Positions 7,204-15,876 of a stretch of DNA of 64,000 nt are shown one piece after another. The DNA lies in the NCBI RefSeq assembly GCF_029946185.1, contig NZ_JAQSEA010000010.1, forward strand, positions 21,176-85,175, read 5' to 3'. A program made the translations under genes and the position numbers. The stretch is from Prosthecobacter sp. (GTDB lineage: Bacteria; Verrucomicrobiota; Verrucomicrobiia; Verrucomicrobiales; Verrucomicrobiaceae). A model generated the notes under the pieces. That model was given only the letters and a program-made list of their open reading frames with translations. It was not told the origin of the DNA and did not search any database. The stretch's first letter is position 1. Every line of letters begins with the position of its first letter.

Positions 7204-10200
7204 TCACTTCTTCATCAAATACGCAAAGAAGTCCTTCAGGTCCGCGTCGCTCATGCCGGTGGTGAGGCCTTCTGGCATCAGCGAAATGGGTGACGCTGTC
7301 ATGGATTCGATGTCGGTCTGTTTGAGCGCGGTTTTGTTGTTGGCCATGTCCTTGATGACGATGCCCTTGGCGTCCTGCGCGTCCATGAGCCCGGTGAGGA
7401 TCTGGCCGCCCTTTGTTTTCACGATGTAGGCGCCGAAGCCCTCGCGGATTTCCATGCTGGGCATGAAGAGGTTGTCGAGCCAGAAGTCGGCGTTGCTGCG
7501 GTCATAGCCGGTGAGTTCGGGGCCGATGGCTCCGCCTTCGCCAAAGAGCTTGTGGCAGATGAAACAGCGGCCCATGAACTGGATCTTGCCCTTCTCGGCA
7601 TCGCCTAGTCCGGTTTTCAGCACGGCCTTGATGCGCTCCGACTCCTTTTTCTTTTCCGGTGTGGGACCGGTTGCCAGCAGGCCCTTCCAGTGCTTGTCGA
7701 TGGCCGCATCAATCTCCGGGTCTTTGTGCAGGCTGAGCTGGCGTACGATGTCGATGGTGAAATGCTTCACCGGCACCTTCCAGTCGTTAACAAAACTCAC
7801 CAAAATCTGCGCCCACTCCTTGCGGCCTGCCATCACGCGCAGGGCGTCTTCACGCAGCGCCTGGTCACCGGAAATTTGAGTTTCCCAGCCGAGCAGTAGC
7901 GCTTCGGGGATGCGCTTGTCGCCAAACTTAGCCGCCGCTTGCAGCATGCCACGTTTGAGACTCGCCGGATTGGTGGTCTTCAAAATCGCCACCATCGGCA
8001 TCACCGCTTCCTGTTTGCCCAGTTCGGCCAGCGTCTTCGCGATGCCGATGCGTGCGGTGTTGCTGGCTTTCTTGTCGGACAGCAGCGCGAGCGCCTTCTT
8101 AAGCGCGTCGGCATTGCCACTGCGCAGCGCCAGCGTGAGGTCGCCGCCCCCTTGCTTCGCCATGTAGTCGTTGAGCGCTTTGGTAAGTGATTCCGGCAGC
8201 TTCGGCATCTCCGCGCCTTCAAACGCGGACGCAATGCCCGCGATGAACTTGCCACGCAGCGCTTCGTCGTTGGTCAGCGCGAGCAGATCGGCGCAGGACT
8301 GGAAGTTCTCCTCACCACCCGCCAGCGCGTAGCGTTTCGCGAGCTTTTCAGCGAGGTGATCGAGGAAGAGGGTGGTCTTGAGAAAAGCGGTGTCGGCTTT
8401 GAGGAAGGTGAAGACGGCGGCGCGTTCCTTTTCCGCCTTCGATTCGAGCGCCCACCATGCGAGTAGCGGCAGATGGCCGCTGATGTCTTCGGCATCACCA
8501 ACCCAGAGCAGGGGCAGGGCGGACTGGGCCGGAATCTTTTTGGCCGTAGCAAGAATCTGGGCGCGGACTTCGGGATGTTTCTCTGTTTTAGCCATTTTCA
8601 GAAGGGCGTCCGTGTTCCGGTTTTCCTCCCCGACCATCTTCACGGACCAGCGCCGGATGTAAGGATCGCTGCTGGTGAAGGGCAGATCGTCGGCCAGCCC
8701 CAGCGCATCCAGTGCCCACAGGGTTTCGAGCGTCTGCGGCAGGGCCTTGAGCTTGGGGCCGAGTTCGGTGAGATGACGCCACCCGATCTCCAAGATGGCC
8801 TGCTTGCGGAACCACTCATTCGGATGGCTCAGGTAACCGAGCAACTCCTCCCCGCTCGCCTTGCTCAGATCAAATGGCTTCAACTTCGGCGCACCCGCAG
8901 CAGGCCGTACGCGATAGATCCGGCCGCTCGTCTTGTGCCAGTCGTCGATGGGGCTGACGTGGCTCAGGCGGGTGTCATACCAGTCGGCCATGTAGAAGCC
9001 GCCGTCGGGACCCACACCAGCCCAGACGGGGCGGAACCAGCGGTCCGGGGTGCTGAGGAGATTTTCCTCATCCTTCGTGCGGAAGGTGGAGCCGTCCGGG
9101 AGGCGCTCGCTGACATAGACGAGGTTATGCAGCGCGTTCGGGGCGATGATTTTACCCTCGTAGGCGCTGCCGAGCAGGCCGCCTTCATACACGGTGAAGG
9201 CCTGGGGGAAGCGTTTGTTATCGCCCTCATGCTTCATGTGCTCGAACCAGCCGAAGGCATACGGATTGGTCAGCGGGCCGTGCTTGCCCCAGCCTTTGAT
9301 GCCGTAGCTGCCCTGCTCATAATGCATGCCGCGTGTGGCACCGTTCGTGCCGGAGAACAGGCGGCCCTTGCTGTCGAAGTCGAGGCTGAAGGTGTTGCCT
9401 CCGCCTTCACCGTAGATTTCGAAGGTCATCTTCTTGGGGTGGTAGCGCCAGATGCACTGGCCCTCCCACTTCACATTCTTGGTGTTGGCGCTGCTGACGT
9501 TGCCGGTGGTGGTGCTGCCGTTCGCACCGTAGAGCCAGCCGTCCATGCCCCATTGCAGATTCGTGGCGACGCTGTGCGTGTCTTCCAGGCCGAAGCCGCT
9601 GAGCTCCACCTCGGGCGTGTCATTGTCGGGCTTCGCGTCAAAATCGGCGTCCGCATAGCTGAGCAGATACGGGGGATTCAGCACCCAGATGCGCCCCATG
9701 CCATGCAGCGCGGCGCTGGCGATGTTCAGACCGGTGATGACGTCCTCGTGCTTGTCGAAAAAGCCGTCGCCATCCGTGTCTTCAAAGACGGTGATCTTGT
9801 CGGCCCCCTTTTCGCCCCGTGGCGGCGGCAGCGGCACCTTGTCAAACTTGGCGCGCAGGTGCTGATCGTAGCTGATGATCTTCAGCCCGGCGGGGAATTG
9901 GTACTGCCGGTACTGCACCACCCACATGCGGCCCTTGGAATCCCAGCTCACATACAGCGGCTGCTCCACCACCGGCTCGGCAGCCATGAGGTCGATGACG
10001 ACATCGCTGCGTATTTTGAATTTCTTCAATGCCTCCTCGGGGGGCGTGGGCGGCGTGTCGTCACGCATGACCCCGCGTCCGGCGCGGGTTTCCATGATCT
10101 TTTTCACGGCCTCATTCCCCGCGACGGCGTCGGTTTTGACGTTCGGGTCGGCAGCGAGCGCGGAACTGCCGAGCATGAGGAGAAGGAAGCGCGTTTTCAT
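7204..10200 (-). CDS. PVC-type secreted dehydrogenase with HEAT-like repeats and heme domain
   Basis: 998 aa with signal peptide MKTRFLLLMLGSSALA; I start at 10200 because the track's extra 43 residues precede this signal. The order is: beta-propeller of the planctomycete/Verrucomicrobium membrane-bound dehydrogenase type (about 55-480; VVEQPLYVSWDSKGRMWVVQ, FEDTDGDGFFDKHEDV with EF-hand-like Asp motifs), a HEAT-like helical region (about 490-850), then a cytochrome c domain with heme motif CFICH and distal elements GGAIGPELTGYDR. These families (TIGR02604/TIGR02603) are expanded in PVC bacteria and thought to oxidise sugars or other organics in the periplasm; the substrate is unknown. It is divergent from the TMEM43-like gene. 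Confidence 0.88.
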   Translation of the reverse strand: MKTRFLLLMLGSSALAADPNVKTDAVAGNEAVKKIMETRAGRGVMRDDTPPTPPEEALKKFKIRSDVVIDLMAAEPVVEQPLYVSWDSKGRMWVVQYRQYQFPAGLKIISYDQHLRAKFDKVPLPPPRGEKGADKITVFEDTDGDGFFDKHEDVITGLNIASAALHGMGRIWVLNPPYLLSYADADFDAKPDNDTPEVELSGFGLEDTHSVATNLQWGMDGWLYGANGSTTTGNVSSANTKNVKWEGQCIWRYHPKKMTFEIYGEGGGNTFSLDFDSKGRLFSGTNGATRGMHYEQGSYGIKGWGKHGPLTNPYAFGWFEHMKHEGDNKRFPQAFTVYEGGLLGSAYEGKIIAPNALHNLVYVSERLPDGSTFRTKDEENLLSTPDRWFRPVWAGVGPDGGFYMADWYDTRLSHVSPIDDWHKTSGRIYRVRPAAGAPKLKPFDLSKASGEELLGYLSHPNEWFRKQAILEIGWRHLTELGPKLKALPQTLETLWALDALGLADDLPFTSSDPYIRRWSVKMVGEENRNTDALLKMAKTEKHPEVRAQILATAKKIPAQSALPLLWVGDAEDISGHLPLLAWWALESKAEKERAAVFTFLKADTAFLKTTLFLDHLAEKLAKRYALAGGEENFQSCADLLALTNDEALRGKFIAGIASAFEGAEMPKLPESLTKALNDYMAKQGGGDLTLALRSGNADALKKALALLSDKKASNTARIGIAKTLAELGKQEAVMPMVAILKTTNPASLKRGMLQAAAKFGDKRIPEALLLGWETQISGDQALREDALRVMAGRKEWAQILVSFVNDWKVPVKHFTIDIVRQLSLHKDPEIDAAIDKHWKGLLATGPTPEKKKESERIKAVLKTGLGDAEKGKIQFMGRCFICHKLFGEGGAIGPELTGYDRSNADFWLDNLFMPSMEIREGFGAYIVKTKGGQILTGLMDAQDAKGIVIKDMANNKTALKQTDIESMTASPISLMPEGLTTGMSDADLKDFFAYLMKK

Positions 10201-10338
10201 AAGTGAGAGACTAACAAACGAAGCTGCGGTGCTTTCTTGCCGCCTTGTCACTGGTTCCGGTATTTTCGTGTGGCAGAAAAAAGAAGAGGTCAGGCGGGAT
10301 TTGCACTCCAATTTACGAAATCCACCCAATTCTATTCC

Positions 10339-11499
10339 ATGGCTGACTCCTACACCGAAGTGACTTCACAAAACTGGTTCAGCCGCATTGGCGGATCGAT
10401 CAAAGGCATCCTGTTTGGCATCATTATCATTCCCGTGACGATCGTTCTGCTCTGGTGGAATGAAGGCCGTGCCGTCACCACCGCGAACAGTCTGAAGGAA
10501 GGTGCCGCCGCCGTGGTGCATGTGGCTGCGGACAAAGTGGACCCTGCCAATGACAAAAAACTCGTGCATGTGACAGGGGACGCGAAAGCCACGGGCATGG
10601 TGGAAGACACAAATTACGGCATCAGCGTGCCAGCGCTCCGGATTGTTCGCACCGAGGAGATTTATCAGTGGGTGGAGAACACGAAGACGGAGACAAAGGA
10701 AAAAGTCGGTGGCAGTGAAGAAACCACGACTACCTACACTTATGAAAAGAAATGGGTGGATGAGCCGGTGAAGTCCTCCGAATTCAAAAAGCCCGAAGGC
10801 CACACCAATAAGGGAGACTTGATCCCCGAAAACGCGAACATCGCTGCCGGGGAGGTCACCCTAGGTGTGTTCGATGTGCCGGAAGACTTCGTGAAACAGA
10901 TGGGCAGCCCGATCAAGAATGCGGTCACGGATGCGGATCTGGCCAGGCTGCCTGAGGATCTCAAAACTGGAACGAAAATCCAGGACGGGGCCTTTTACAT
11001 TGGTGAAAACCCCAAAACGCCCCAGGTCGGTGACGTGCGCGTATCCTTTGAAATCGTGAAGCCCGGCACCTACAGCATCCTGGCGGCGCAGATCGATGAA
11101 ACCTTTGAGCCCTACCAGACCAAGGCCGGTGACGCGATCAACTTCATCGAGGAGGGCACGGTCAGTGCCGAAGCGATGTTTAAAAACGCCGCCGCCGCGA
11201 ACTCGATGATCACCTGGCTGGTGCGCTTTTTCGGCTTCCTCTTCATGGCCTTCGGTTTCATGGCCATCATGAAGCCGCTTAGCGTGCTGGGCAGTGTGAT
11301 CCCCTTCATTGGGAACATCATCGGCATGGGCACGGGCCTGATCTCTTTTGTCCTTGCCGGCACCATTTCCTTCCTGGTGATCGCCATCGCCTGGATCTTT
11401 GTCCGCCCGCTGCTGGGCATCGCCATGCTGGCGCTGGCCATCGGTGGATTTATCTACATGCGTAAACTGGCAGCCGCCAGCAAGCCCGCCACGGTTTGA
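10339..11499 (+). CDS. TMEM43-family membrane protein
   Basis: 386 aa from the ATG at 10339; upstream in-frame codons overlap the promoter region of the divergent gene and are not protein-like. One N-terminal membrane helix (GILFGIIIIPVTIVLLWW) is followed by the family hallmark NEGRAVTTANSLKEGA, a long non-cytoplasmic domain (about 45-290), and three or four closely packed helices at the C-terminus. This is the topology of the TMEM43/LUMA family, conserved from bacteria to man, with no established biochemical role in bacteria. It is a single gene between the heme dehydrogenase and the kinase-receiver fusion. Confidence 0.8.
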   Translation: MADSYTEVTSQNWFSRIGGSIKGILFGIIIIPVTIVLLWWNEGRAVTTANSLKEGAAAVVHVAADKVDPANDKKLVHVTGDAKATGMVEDTNYGISVPALRIVRTEEIYQWVENTKTETKEKVGGSEETTTTYTYEKKWVDEPVKSSEFKKPEGHTNKGDLIPENANIAAGEVTLGVFDVPEDFVKQMGSPIKNAVTDADLARLPEDLKTGTKIQDGAFYIGENPKTPQVGDVRVSFEIVKPGTYSILAAQIDETFEPYQTKAGDAINFIEEGTVSAEAMFKNAAAANSMITWLVRFFGFLFMAFGFMAIMKPLSVLGSVIPFIGNIIGMGTGLISFVLAGTISFLVIAIAWIFVRPLLGIAMLALAIGGFIYMRKLAAASKPATV

Positions 11500-11519
11500 A
11501 ACGGAACACCTAAATATAC

Positions 11520-11549
11520 CCCAAGGTTTAAGGTTGTTGCTCCCTTGGG
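11520..11549 (+). other. Inverted repeat before the kinase gene
   Basis: Arms CCCAAGG and CCTTGGG are separated by 16 nt in the 74-nt gap between the TMEM43-like stop and the kinase start. There is no T-tract, so a classical terminator is unlikely. It could be a weak hairpin in the kinase leader or an operator. Confidence 0.25.
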
Positions 11550-11573
11550 CAGGTGTGTCACAGTACCTCACTG

Positions 11574-12866
11574 ATGCGACTTACCAGCAGTTCCGCCGCT
11601 CCCCTTGTGACTCGTTCCGCTCCACCTTCCTCGCAGGAGCTTTCCGCCATGATGCCCTTTGGGCGTTATTCGGTGCAGGCGCAGGTGGGCATTGGCGGCA
11701 TGGGTACGGTGTATCGTGGCACCCAGCTCAGCCTGGGGCGGCCGGTGGCCATCAAGGTGCTGCGTGTGACCGACGGGTATGACTTTGCCTTTGAAGACCG
11801 CTTCCGTCGTGAAGCGCGGGCCATGGCCACGCTCAACCACCCAAACATTGTCGCCATCTACGACTATGGCCACATCGGCACTGAGTTTTTGTTTTTCGTC
11901 ATGGAGTTCGTCGATGGCACCGACCTCGGTGAAATCATGAGCACCGGGCGCATGACGCGCGAACTCGCGCTGCAGCTGCTGCCGCAGATCTGCGCCGGAC
12001 TCGAATACGCGCACTCCAAAGGCATCGTCCATCGTGACATCAAGCCCGCGAACATCATGCTCACGCGGCAGGGGGAGGTGAAGATCACAGACTTCGGGCT
12101 CGCCAAGGACGTCATGCGTTCGCCCTCCATGGTCACAGAAACGCACATGGTCATGGGCACGCCGGAGTACGCCGCACCGGAGCAGTTCAACGCCCATCGG
12201 GATGTCGATCATCGTGCCGACATCTATGCTTTCGGCGTGCTGATGTATCAGATGCTTACCGGGGCTCTGCCGCGCGGCTCCTGGCAGCCACCTTCGTCCT
12301 TGCTGCCTGGCCTGGACCCCCGCTTTGACGCCATCATCATCCGGGCGCTGATGACAGATCCGCAGCACCGTTATCAGTCGTTGGGTGACATGCGCCACAT
12401 GATTGAGGCTGCGCGAGTGCCGGTGGCGCAGACTCCCAGCAGACCGTTGATGCAGGTCGCCAAACCCTCTGCCGGACGCATCCTGCTGCTCGAGGACGAT
12501 CTCATGGTGCGCGATCTGATGCGGCGTGCTCTGGAAAAGTTCTCTTTTGAAGTCGTCGAAACCGGAGACGGCAAGGACACGCTGCGACTGTATCAGGAGG
12601 CGATGCAGCAGGGCCGCCCCTATGACCTCGCCATTCTCGACCTCACCATTCCCGATGGCATGTGCGGCCGGGAAACCATGATGTATCTCCGTCGTCTCGA
12701 TCCACAAATCCTCGCCATCGTCTCCTCCGGCTACCGGGATGATGCCGTGATGAGGGACTGCGCCGCCTACGGCTTTGCTGCTGCGCTGCCGAAGCCCTAT
12801 CAGGTCGAAGGCCTGCTGCACGTGGTGAATGGTGCTCTCGCCGTGGGCCGCCGACGGACGGTGTAG
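11574..12866 (+). CDS. Serine/threonine kinase fused to a receiver domain
   Basis: 430 aa from ATG 11574 (a GTG at 11553 is the alternative). The kinase domain occupies about 30-290: glycine loop GIGGMGTVY, catalytic Lys61 (VAIKVL), HRDIKPAN with Asp155, DFGLAK with Asp173, and GTPEYAAPEQ. A CheY-like receiver follows (about 300-425) with acidic pocket E307/D308/D309, phospho-acceptor Asp356 (LAILDLTIP), SSG near 384 and Lys407 (LPKPY). No membrane helix is present, so the protein is cytosolic. The architecture joins Ser/Thr and His-Asp signalling in one chain; no cognate histidine kinase or phosphatase is adjacent. All catalytic residues appear intact. Confidence 0.92.
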   Translation: MRLTSSSAAPLVTRSAPPSSQELSAMMPFGRYSVQAQVGIGGMGTVYRGTQLSLGRPVAIKVLRVTDGYDFAFEDRFRREARAMATLNHPNIVAIYDYGHIGTEFLFFVMEFVDGTDLGEIMSTGRMTRELALQLLPQICAGLEYAHSKGIVHRDIKPANIMLTRQGEVKITDFGLAKDVMRSPSMVTETHMVMGTPEYAAPEQFNAHRDVDHRADIYAFGVLMYQMLTGALPRGSWQPPSSLLPGLDPRFDAIIIRALMTDPQHRYQSLGDMRHMIEAARVPVAQTPSRPLMQVAKPSAGRILLLEDDLMVRDLMRRALEKFSFEVVETGDGKDTLRLYQEAMQQGRPYDLAILDLTIPDGMCGRETMMYLRRLDPQILAIVSSGYRDDAVMRDCAAYGFAAALPKPYQVEGLLHVVNGALAVGRRRTV

Positions 12867-12900
12867 TACATGCCTTCAAAGGTATCGGGGCTCATAAGGT

Positions 12901-13314
12901 TCATTCAGCATAGTCGGGCACACGATTTCCTGAGCCAAACTGTCTGCGCCAGGCAATGAATCTCGTGTGAGCTGGGCTGATTTGGTGAACCTGAGTTGCC
13001 ACGAACACTTCGTTTGAATAAATGTTCTCAAAGTGACCAGAAACGTCCACCCAAGCGGCGGTTCCTTTCTTATTTAGCGAGGAGCCGTCTCTATGAGCGG
13101 GTTGAGATTGAACATAATCCCAGACGCTCCGGGGGAAACAGCAGCTGAGAGCCTGATACCTGCGATACACGGGGGTGGTCACAATAAAGTCCGCTCCACC
13201 AGCTACGACGGTAACGTGCCCTTGACGCCGCAGTTCCTTTTCATGTGAAGCCTTTTGAGAACTGGTGCATCCCAGCGCCGAGGTCAAAGCCAGCATGGCG
13301 AGCAGCGTTTTCAT
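12901..13314 (-). CDS. Small hypothetical lipoprotein
   Basis: 137 aa from the ATG at 13314; the longer track version adds a Gly/Arg-rich tail that is not signal-like. A type II signal peptide with lipobox SALGC is visible. The mature part contains VTVVAGGADFIVTTPVYRRY and two adjacent cysteines (SCCF) but no domain that I recognise. It lies 26 nt after the oxidoreductase gene on the same strand and may be co-transcribed with it. Confidence 0.6.
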   Translation of the reverse strand: MKTLLAMLALTSALGCTSSQKASHEKELRRQGHVTVVAGGADFIVTTPVYRRYQALSCCFPRSVWDYVQSQPAHRDGSSLNKKGTAAWVDVSGHFENIYSNEVFVATQVHQISPAHTRFIAWRRQFGSGNRVPDYAE

Positions 13315-13340
13315 GCAATTCAGGGATGAAGGTCGTTTTT

Positions 13341-14372
13341 TTACACCACCCTCACCGCCGCCTGGGCGTCCATCGCCTGCCACACGGCATGCACCACTCG
13401 CATGTAGTTCATGCCTTCGCCGAATCCTGGCCGTGGTCGCGGCGCTTGGGGATCTCGCACTGCGGCGATGAAATCGCGCTCCACCGTCCAGCTTCGTTGC
13501 ATCTCGGTGGGAACCGACAGTGACTCCAGTTTGCCGCCGCGTTTGCCGAGTTGGAGGTCGTCCGTGTTGAAGTCATAGCTCAGCGTGCCTTCGGAGCCGA
13601 AGATCCACAGCTTGTCCGTCGGCGCATGCGCGGCCACACCGCTGAAGAGCATCGTTGCTTCGATGCCGCTGCGGAATTTGGCCATCACGTTGACGAAATC
13701 AGGAATATCCACCTCCACGCCCGCACGTTCCGGAATCACCACATTGCCGCGTGCCTCCAGCTCCACGATATGTCCGAGCCAATGCTGCAGCACCTCGGTG
13801 TAAATGCCCAACGTGAGGATTTGAATCCCGCTCAGGTCCGACTGCTGCCGCCAGTGCGCGGGCTTCGCCGCATCCAGCCAGGCATCATTGAAGCTGTGCA
13901 GCAGCACCTGATGCGGCGTGCCGATGGCTCCTTCCGCGAGCAGTTGCTTCACTAGTTCGCCACCATGCATGCCCTGCGGTGCCGGACAGATCGCGGTGAC
14001 GAGTTCCGGATACCGCATGGACGCCTCCCACATCTGGTTCGCCTCTGGAAGGGATGCCGCCATGCGTGCCTGCGTGAAGACATGCTTGCCGTGCTGCAGC
14101 GCGTAGCATGTCATTTCCGAATGCATGTACGGGTGCGTGCCGATCCAGACCACATCCACTTCAGGACTCGACGCCAGCTCTTCCCAGCGCTCCACGGCCT
14201 TCGCTTCGGGTGCAAACTCGCGGCAAAAGGCCTCGGAGCTCTCCAGCGAGCGGTTCGTCACCTGCGTGATCTGCACGTTCGGGATGGCCCGCAGGCCGGG
14301 CATGTGGCGGGATTTGACGATGCCACCGGCACCAATGATGCCGATGCGGATGGGTTGCTCTGTTGCGGTCAT
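13341..14372 (-). CDS. Gfo/Idh/MocA-family oxidoreductase
   Basis: 343 aa; start placed at ATG 14372 because the Rossmann motif GIIGAGGIVKSRH follows within 25 residues. The 517-aa track ORF is extended antisense to the MOSC and MobA genes. The N-terminal half is the NAD(P)-binding domain (motifs VWIGTHPYMHSEM, ALQHGKHVFTQARMA). The usual EKP before the catalytic lysine is replaced by TQARMA, so the conserved Lys of the family is absent at this position. The C-terminal half is the alpha/beta domain. There is no Tat signal, unlike the second family member at 47.1 kb, so it is cytoplasmic. Substrate unknown. Confidence 0.85.
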   Translation of the reverse strand: MTATEQPIRIGIIGAGGIVKSRHMPGLRAIPNVQITQVTNRSLESSEAFCREFAPEAKAVERWEELASSPEVDVVWIGTHPYMHSEMTCYALQHGKHVFTQARMAASLPEANQMWEASMRYPELVTAICPAPQGMHGGELVKQLLAEGAIGTPHQVLLHSFNDAWLDAAKPAHWRQQSDLSGIQILTLGIYTEVLQHWLGHIVELEARGNVVIPERAGVEVDIPDFVNVMAKFRSGIEATMLFSGVAAHAPTDKLWIFGSEGTLSYDFNTDDLQLGKRGGKLESLSVPTEMQRSWTVERDFIAAVRDPQAPRPRPGFGEGMNYMRVVHAVWQAMDAQAAVRVV

Positions 14373-14417
14373 AGACGTATGGATTGTGACACGTTGGAGC
14401 CAACATCCAAGCCCTGC

Positions 14418-14873
14418 ATGCAAATCCTCCACATCTTCATTTCCCCAGAGCACAACTTCGTCGGTCATCACGGCCTGCCACCCGGCACCGCGCCGACGGT
14501 CGAAGTGCCTGAAGTTGAATGCGTGACCGGCAAGGGCCTGCGCGGCGACCGCTATTTCGACTGGAAGGAAGACTACAAGGGCCAGGTCACCTTTTTTGAG
14601 CACGAGCAGTACGAACGCGTCTGCGAACAATTCAGTGTGATGGGCGTGCCAGTTTCCGCTTTCCGTCGCAACATCATCACCAAAGGCATCGATCTCAACA
14701 CTCTCATTGGCACCGAATTTGAAGTGCAGGGCGTGCGTTTTCTCGGCACGCAGGAGGCCGCGCCCTGCCATTGGATGAACCAGGCCTTCGCCGAAGGCGC
14801 GGAAGCCGCGCTCAAAGGCCACGGCGGCCTGCGTGCCAAAATCTTGAGTGACGGCATCCTCCGCAAAACATGA
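14418..14873 (+). CDS. MOSC-domain protein
   Basis: 151 aa from ATG 14418. MOSC domains bind sulfur carried on a conserved cysteine and occur in molybdenum-cofactor sulfurases and related proteins. Visible motifs are GLRGDRYFD near the N-terminus, AFRRNIITKGIDLN in the middle and the EAAPCHWM segment carrying the conserved Cys. The stop overlaps the start of the mobA-like gene by 4 nt (ATGA), supporting a shared role in molybdenum cofactor handling. It is divergent from the oxidoreductase with a 45-nt gap. Confidence 0.88.
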   Translation: MQILHIFISPEHNFVGHHGLPPGTAPTVEVPEVECVTGKGLRGDRYFDWKEDYKGQVTFFEHEQYERVCEQFSVMGVPVSAFRRNIITKGIDLNTLIGTEFEVQGVRFLGTQEAAPCHWMNQAFAEGAEAALKGHGGLRAKILSDGILRKT

Positions 14874-15451
14874 CCTCTCCCTTCGCCGCCGCATTGCTCG
14901 CCGGGGGCCGCTCCACCCGGATGAAACAGGACAAAGCCCTGCTTCACTGGCATGGACAGGACCTGTGGCAGGCGCAATTGCACAAGCTGCAATCTTTGGG
15001 TGCCGAACGCGTGCTGCTCTCCTGCCGCAGTGAGCAGTCCTTGTTCGTCAGCCCCGACGAAAGCGTGGAAGTCATGCACGATCCCGAGGGCATCGATGAA
15101 GGCCCGCTCGGTGCCATCACCCGTTGTTTGGAACAGGTGCAAATGCCGCTGCTCGTCCTCGCCGTCGATATGCCCTGGATGACCGCCGCCTTTCTGCGCG
15201 AGCAATTGCACCAGCACGAGAGCCCGGAGAAGGGCTGGTTCTTCCGTGGCCCGCACGGCGATGAAGCCCTGGCCGGACTCTACGTTTCCTCCATGCTGCC
15301 GCTCATGCGCGAGGCGCTGTCCAAGAAAGACTTCAAGCTTCAGCACCTCATCGAGGCCGCCGTCCATTCAGAACTGGCCATCACTCATGCGCTCGGGGAC
15401 GAACAGATGCCGTTTTTCCACAATGCGAACACGCCGGCGGATTTGAAATGA
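14870..15451 (+). CDS. mobA: Molybdenum cofactor guanylyltransferase (MobA-like)
   Basis: 193 aa, the usual length for MobA, which transfers GMP from GTP to molybdopterin to form the bis-MGD cofactor. The nucleotide-binding signature is near the N-terminus (LLAGGRSTRMKQDKALL), with Asp-containing LAVDMPWM and a GPHGDEALAGLY segment later. It is translationally coupled to the MOSC gene through the ATGA overlap. No molybdoenzyme is encoded nearby, so the pair presumably serves enzymes elsewhere in the genome. Confidence 0.9.
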   Translation: MTSPFAAALLAGGRSTRMKQDKALLHWHGQDLWQAQLHKLQSLGAERVLLSCRSEQSLFVSPDESVEVMHDPEGIDEGPLGAITRCLEQVQMPLLVLAVDMPWMTAAFLREQLHQHESPEKGWFFRGPHGDEALAGLYVSSMLPLMREALSKKDFKLQHLIEAAVHSELAITHALGDEQMPFFHNANTPADLK

Positions 15452-15471
15452 TGTCGCAATATCGCGCCATC

Positions 15472-15831
15472 TCACAACTTTTGAAGCTGGGCCGTCAGAT
15501 ACTCGCCACAGGGCGTTTCTTTGCCATCCTTGAAGCGGATCAAGTAGGCCTTGCCGGAAGTCCCTGACGAGGAGGCCACTTTGGCGATGAAGTCGGCGGC
15601 GGTCTTCACTTCCTTGTCATTCCGCCCCCATTTGGCGCGGAGGAATTTGGCCGCGTTCGCCGCGCTGTAATCGCTGCCGTTCCGGACGAAGGTGGCGTTT
15701 TCCAGTCCCTGGATATGCGAGATCAGAGATTCGATCTTCGCCTTTTCCGCCGCCGGCGCGGTCTCTGCAGCAGGCAGCGCGGTAAAGAAACAAAGAAGGT
15801 ACAGGAATGGGAGAATGAGCTTCAGTGACAT
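15472..15831 (-). CDS. DUF5329-family periplasmic protein
   Basis: 119 aa from ATG 15831. A signal peptide (MSLKLILPFLYLLCFFTALPA) precedes a short domain with FVRNGSDYSAANAAKFLRAKW, AADFIAKVASSSGTSGKAYLIRF and a conserved CGEYL ending. This pattern matches DUF5329, an uncharacterised family of small exported proteins. It is convergent with the mobA-like gene (20-nt gap) and lies 45 nt downstream of rsmE on the same strand. Confidence 0.78.
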   Translation of the reverse strand: MSLKLILPFLYLLCFFTALPAAETAPAAEKAKIESLISHIQGLENATFVRNGSDYSAANAAKFLRAKWGRNDKEVKTAADFIAKVASSSGTSGKAYLIRFKDGKETPCGEYLTAQLQKL

Positions 15832-15876
15832 GGCTACTGATGAATCGCGTCTCGCCACCGCATGGGATGTGCTGAG

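Noticed and set aside
8473-10206. 577-aa plus-strand ORF
   Set aside because: Antisense shadow of the first heme dehydrogenase; composition is not protein-like.
11568-12821. 417-aa minus-strand ORF opposite the kinase-receiver gene
   Set aside because: Antisense shadow; the plus strand carries all kinase and receiver motifs.
13341-14894. 517-aa version of the oxidoreductase
   Set aside because: The first ~170 residues are antisense to the MOSC and MobA genes; the Rossmann motif begins after ATG 14372.
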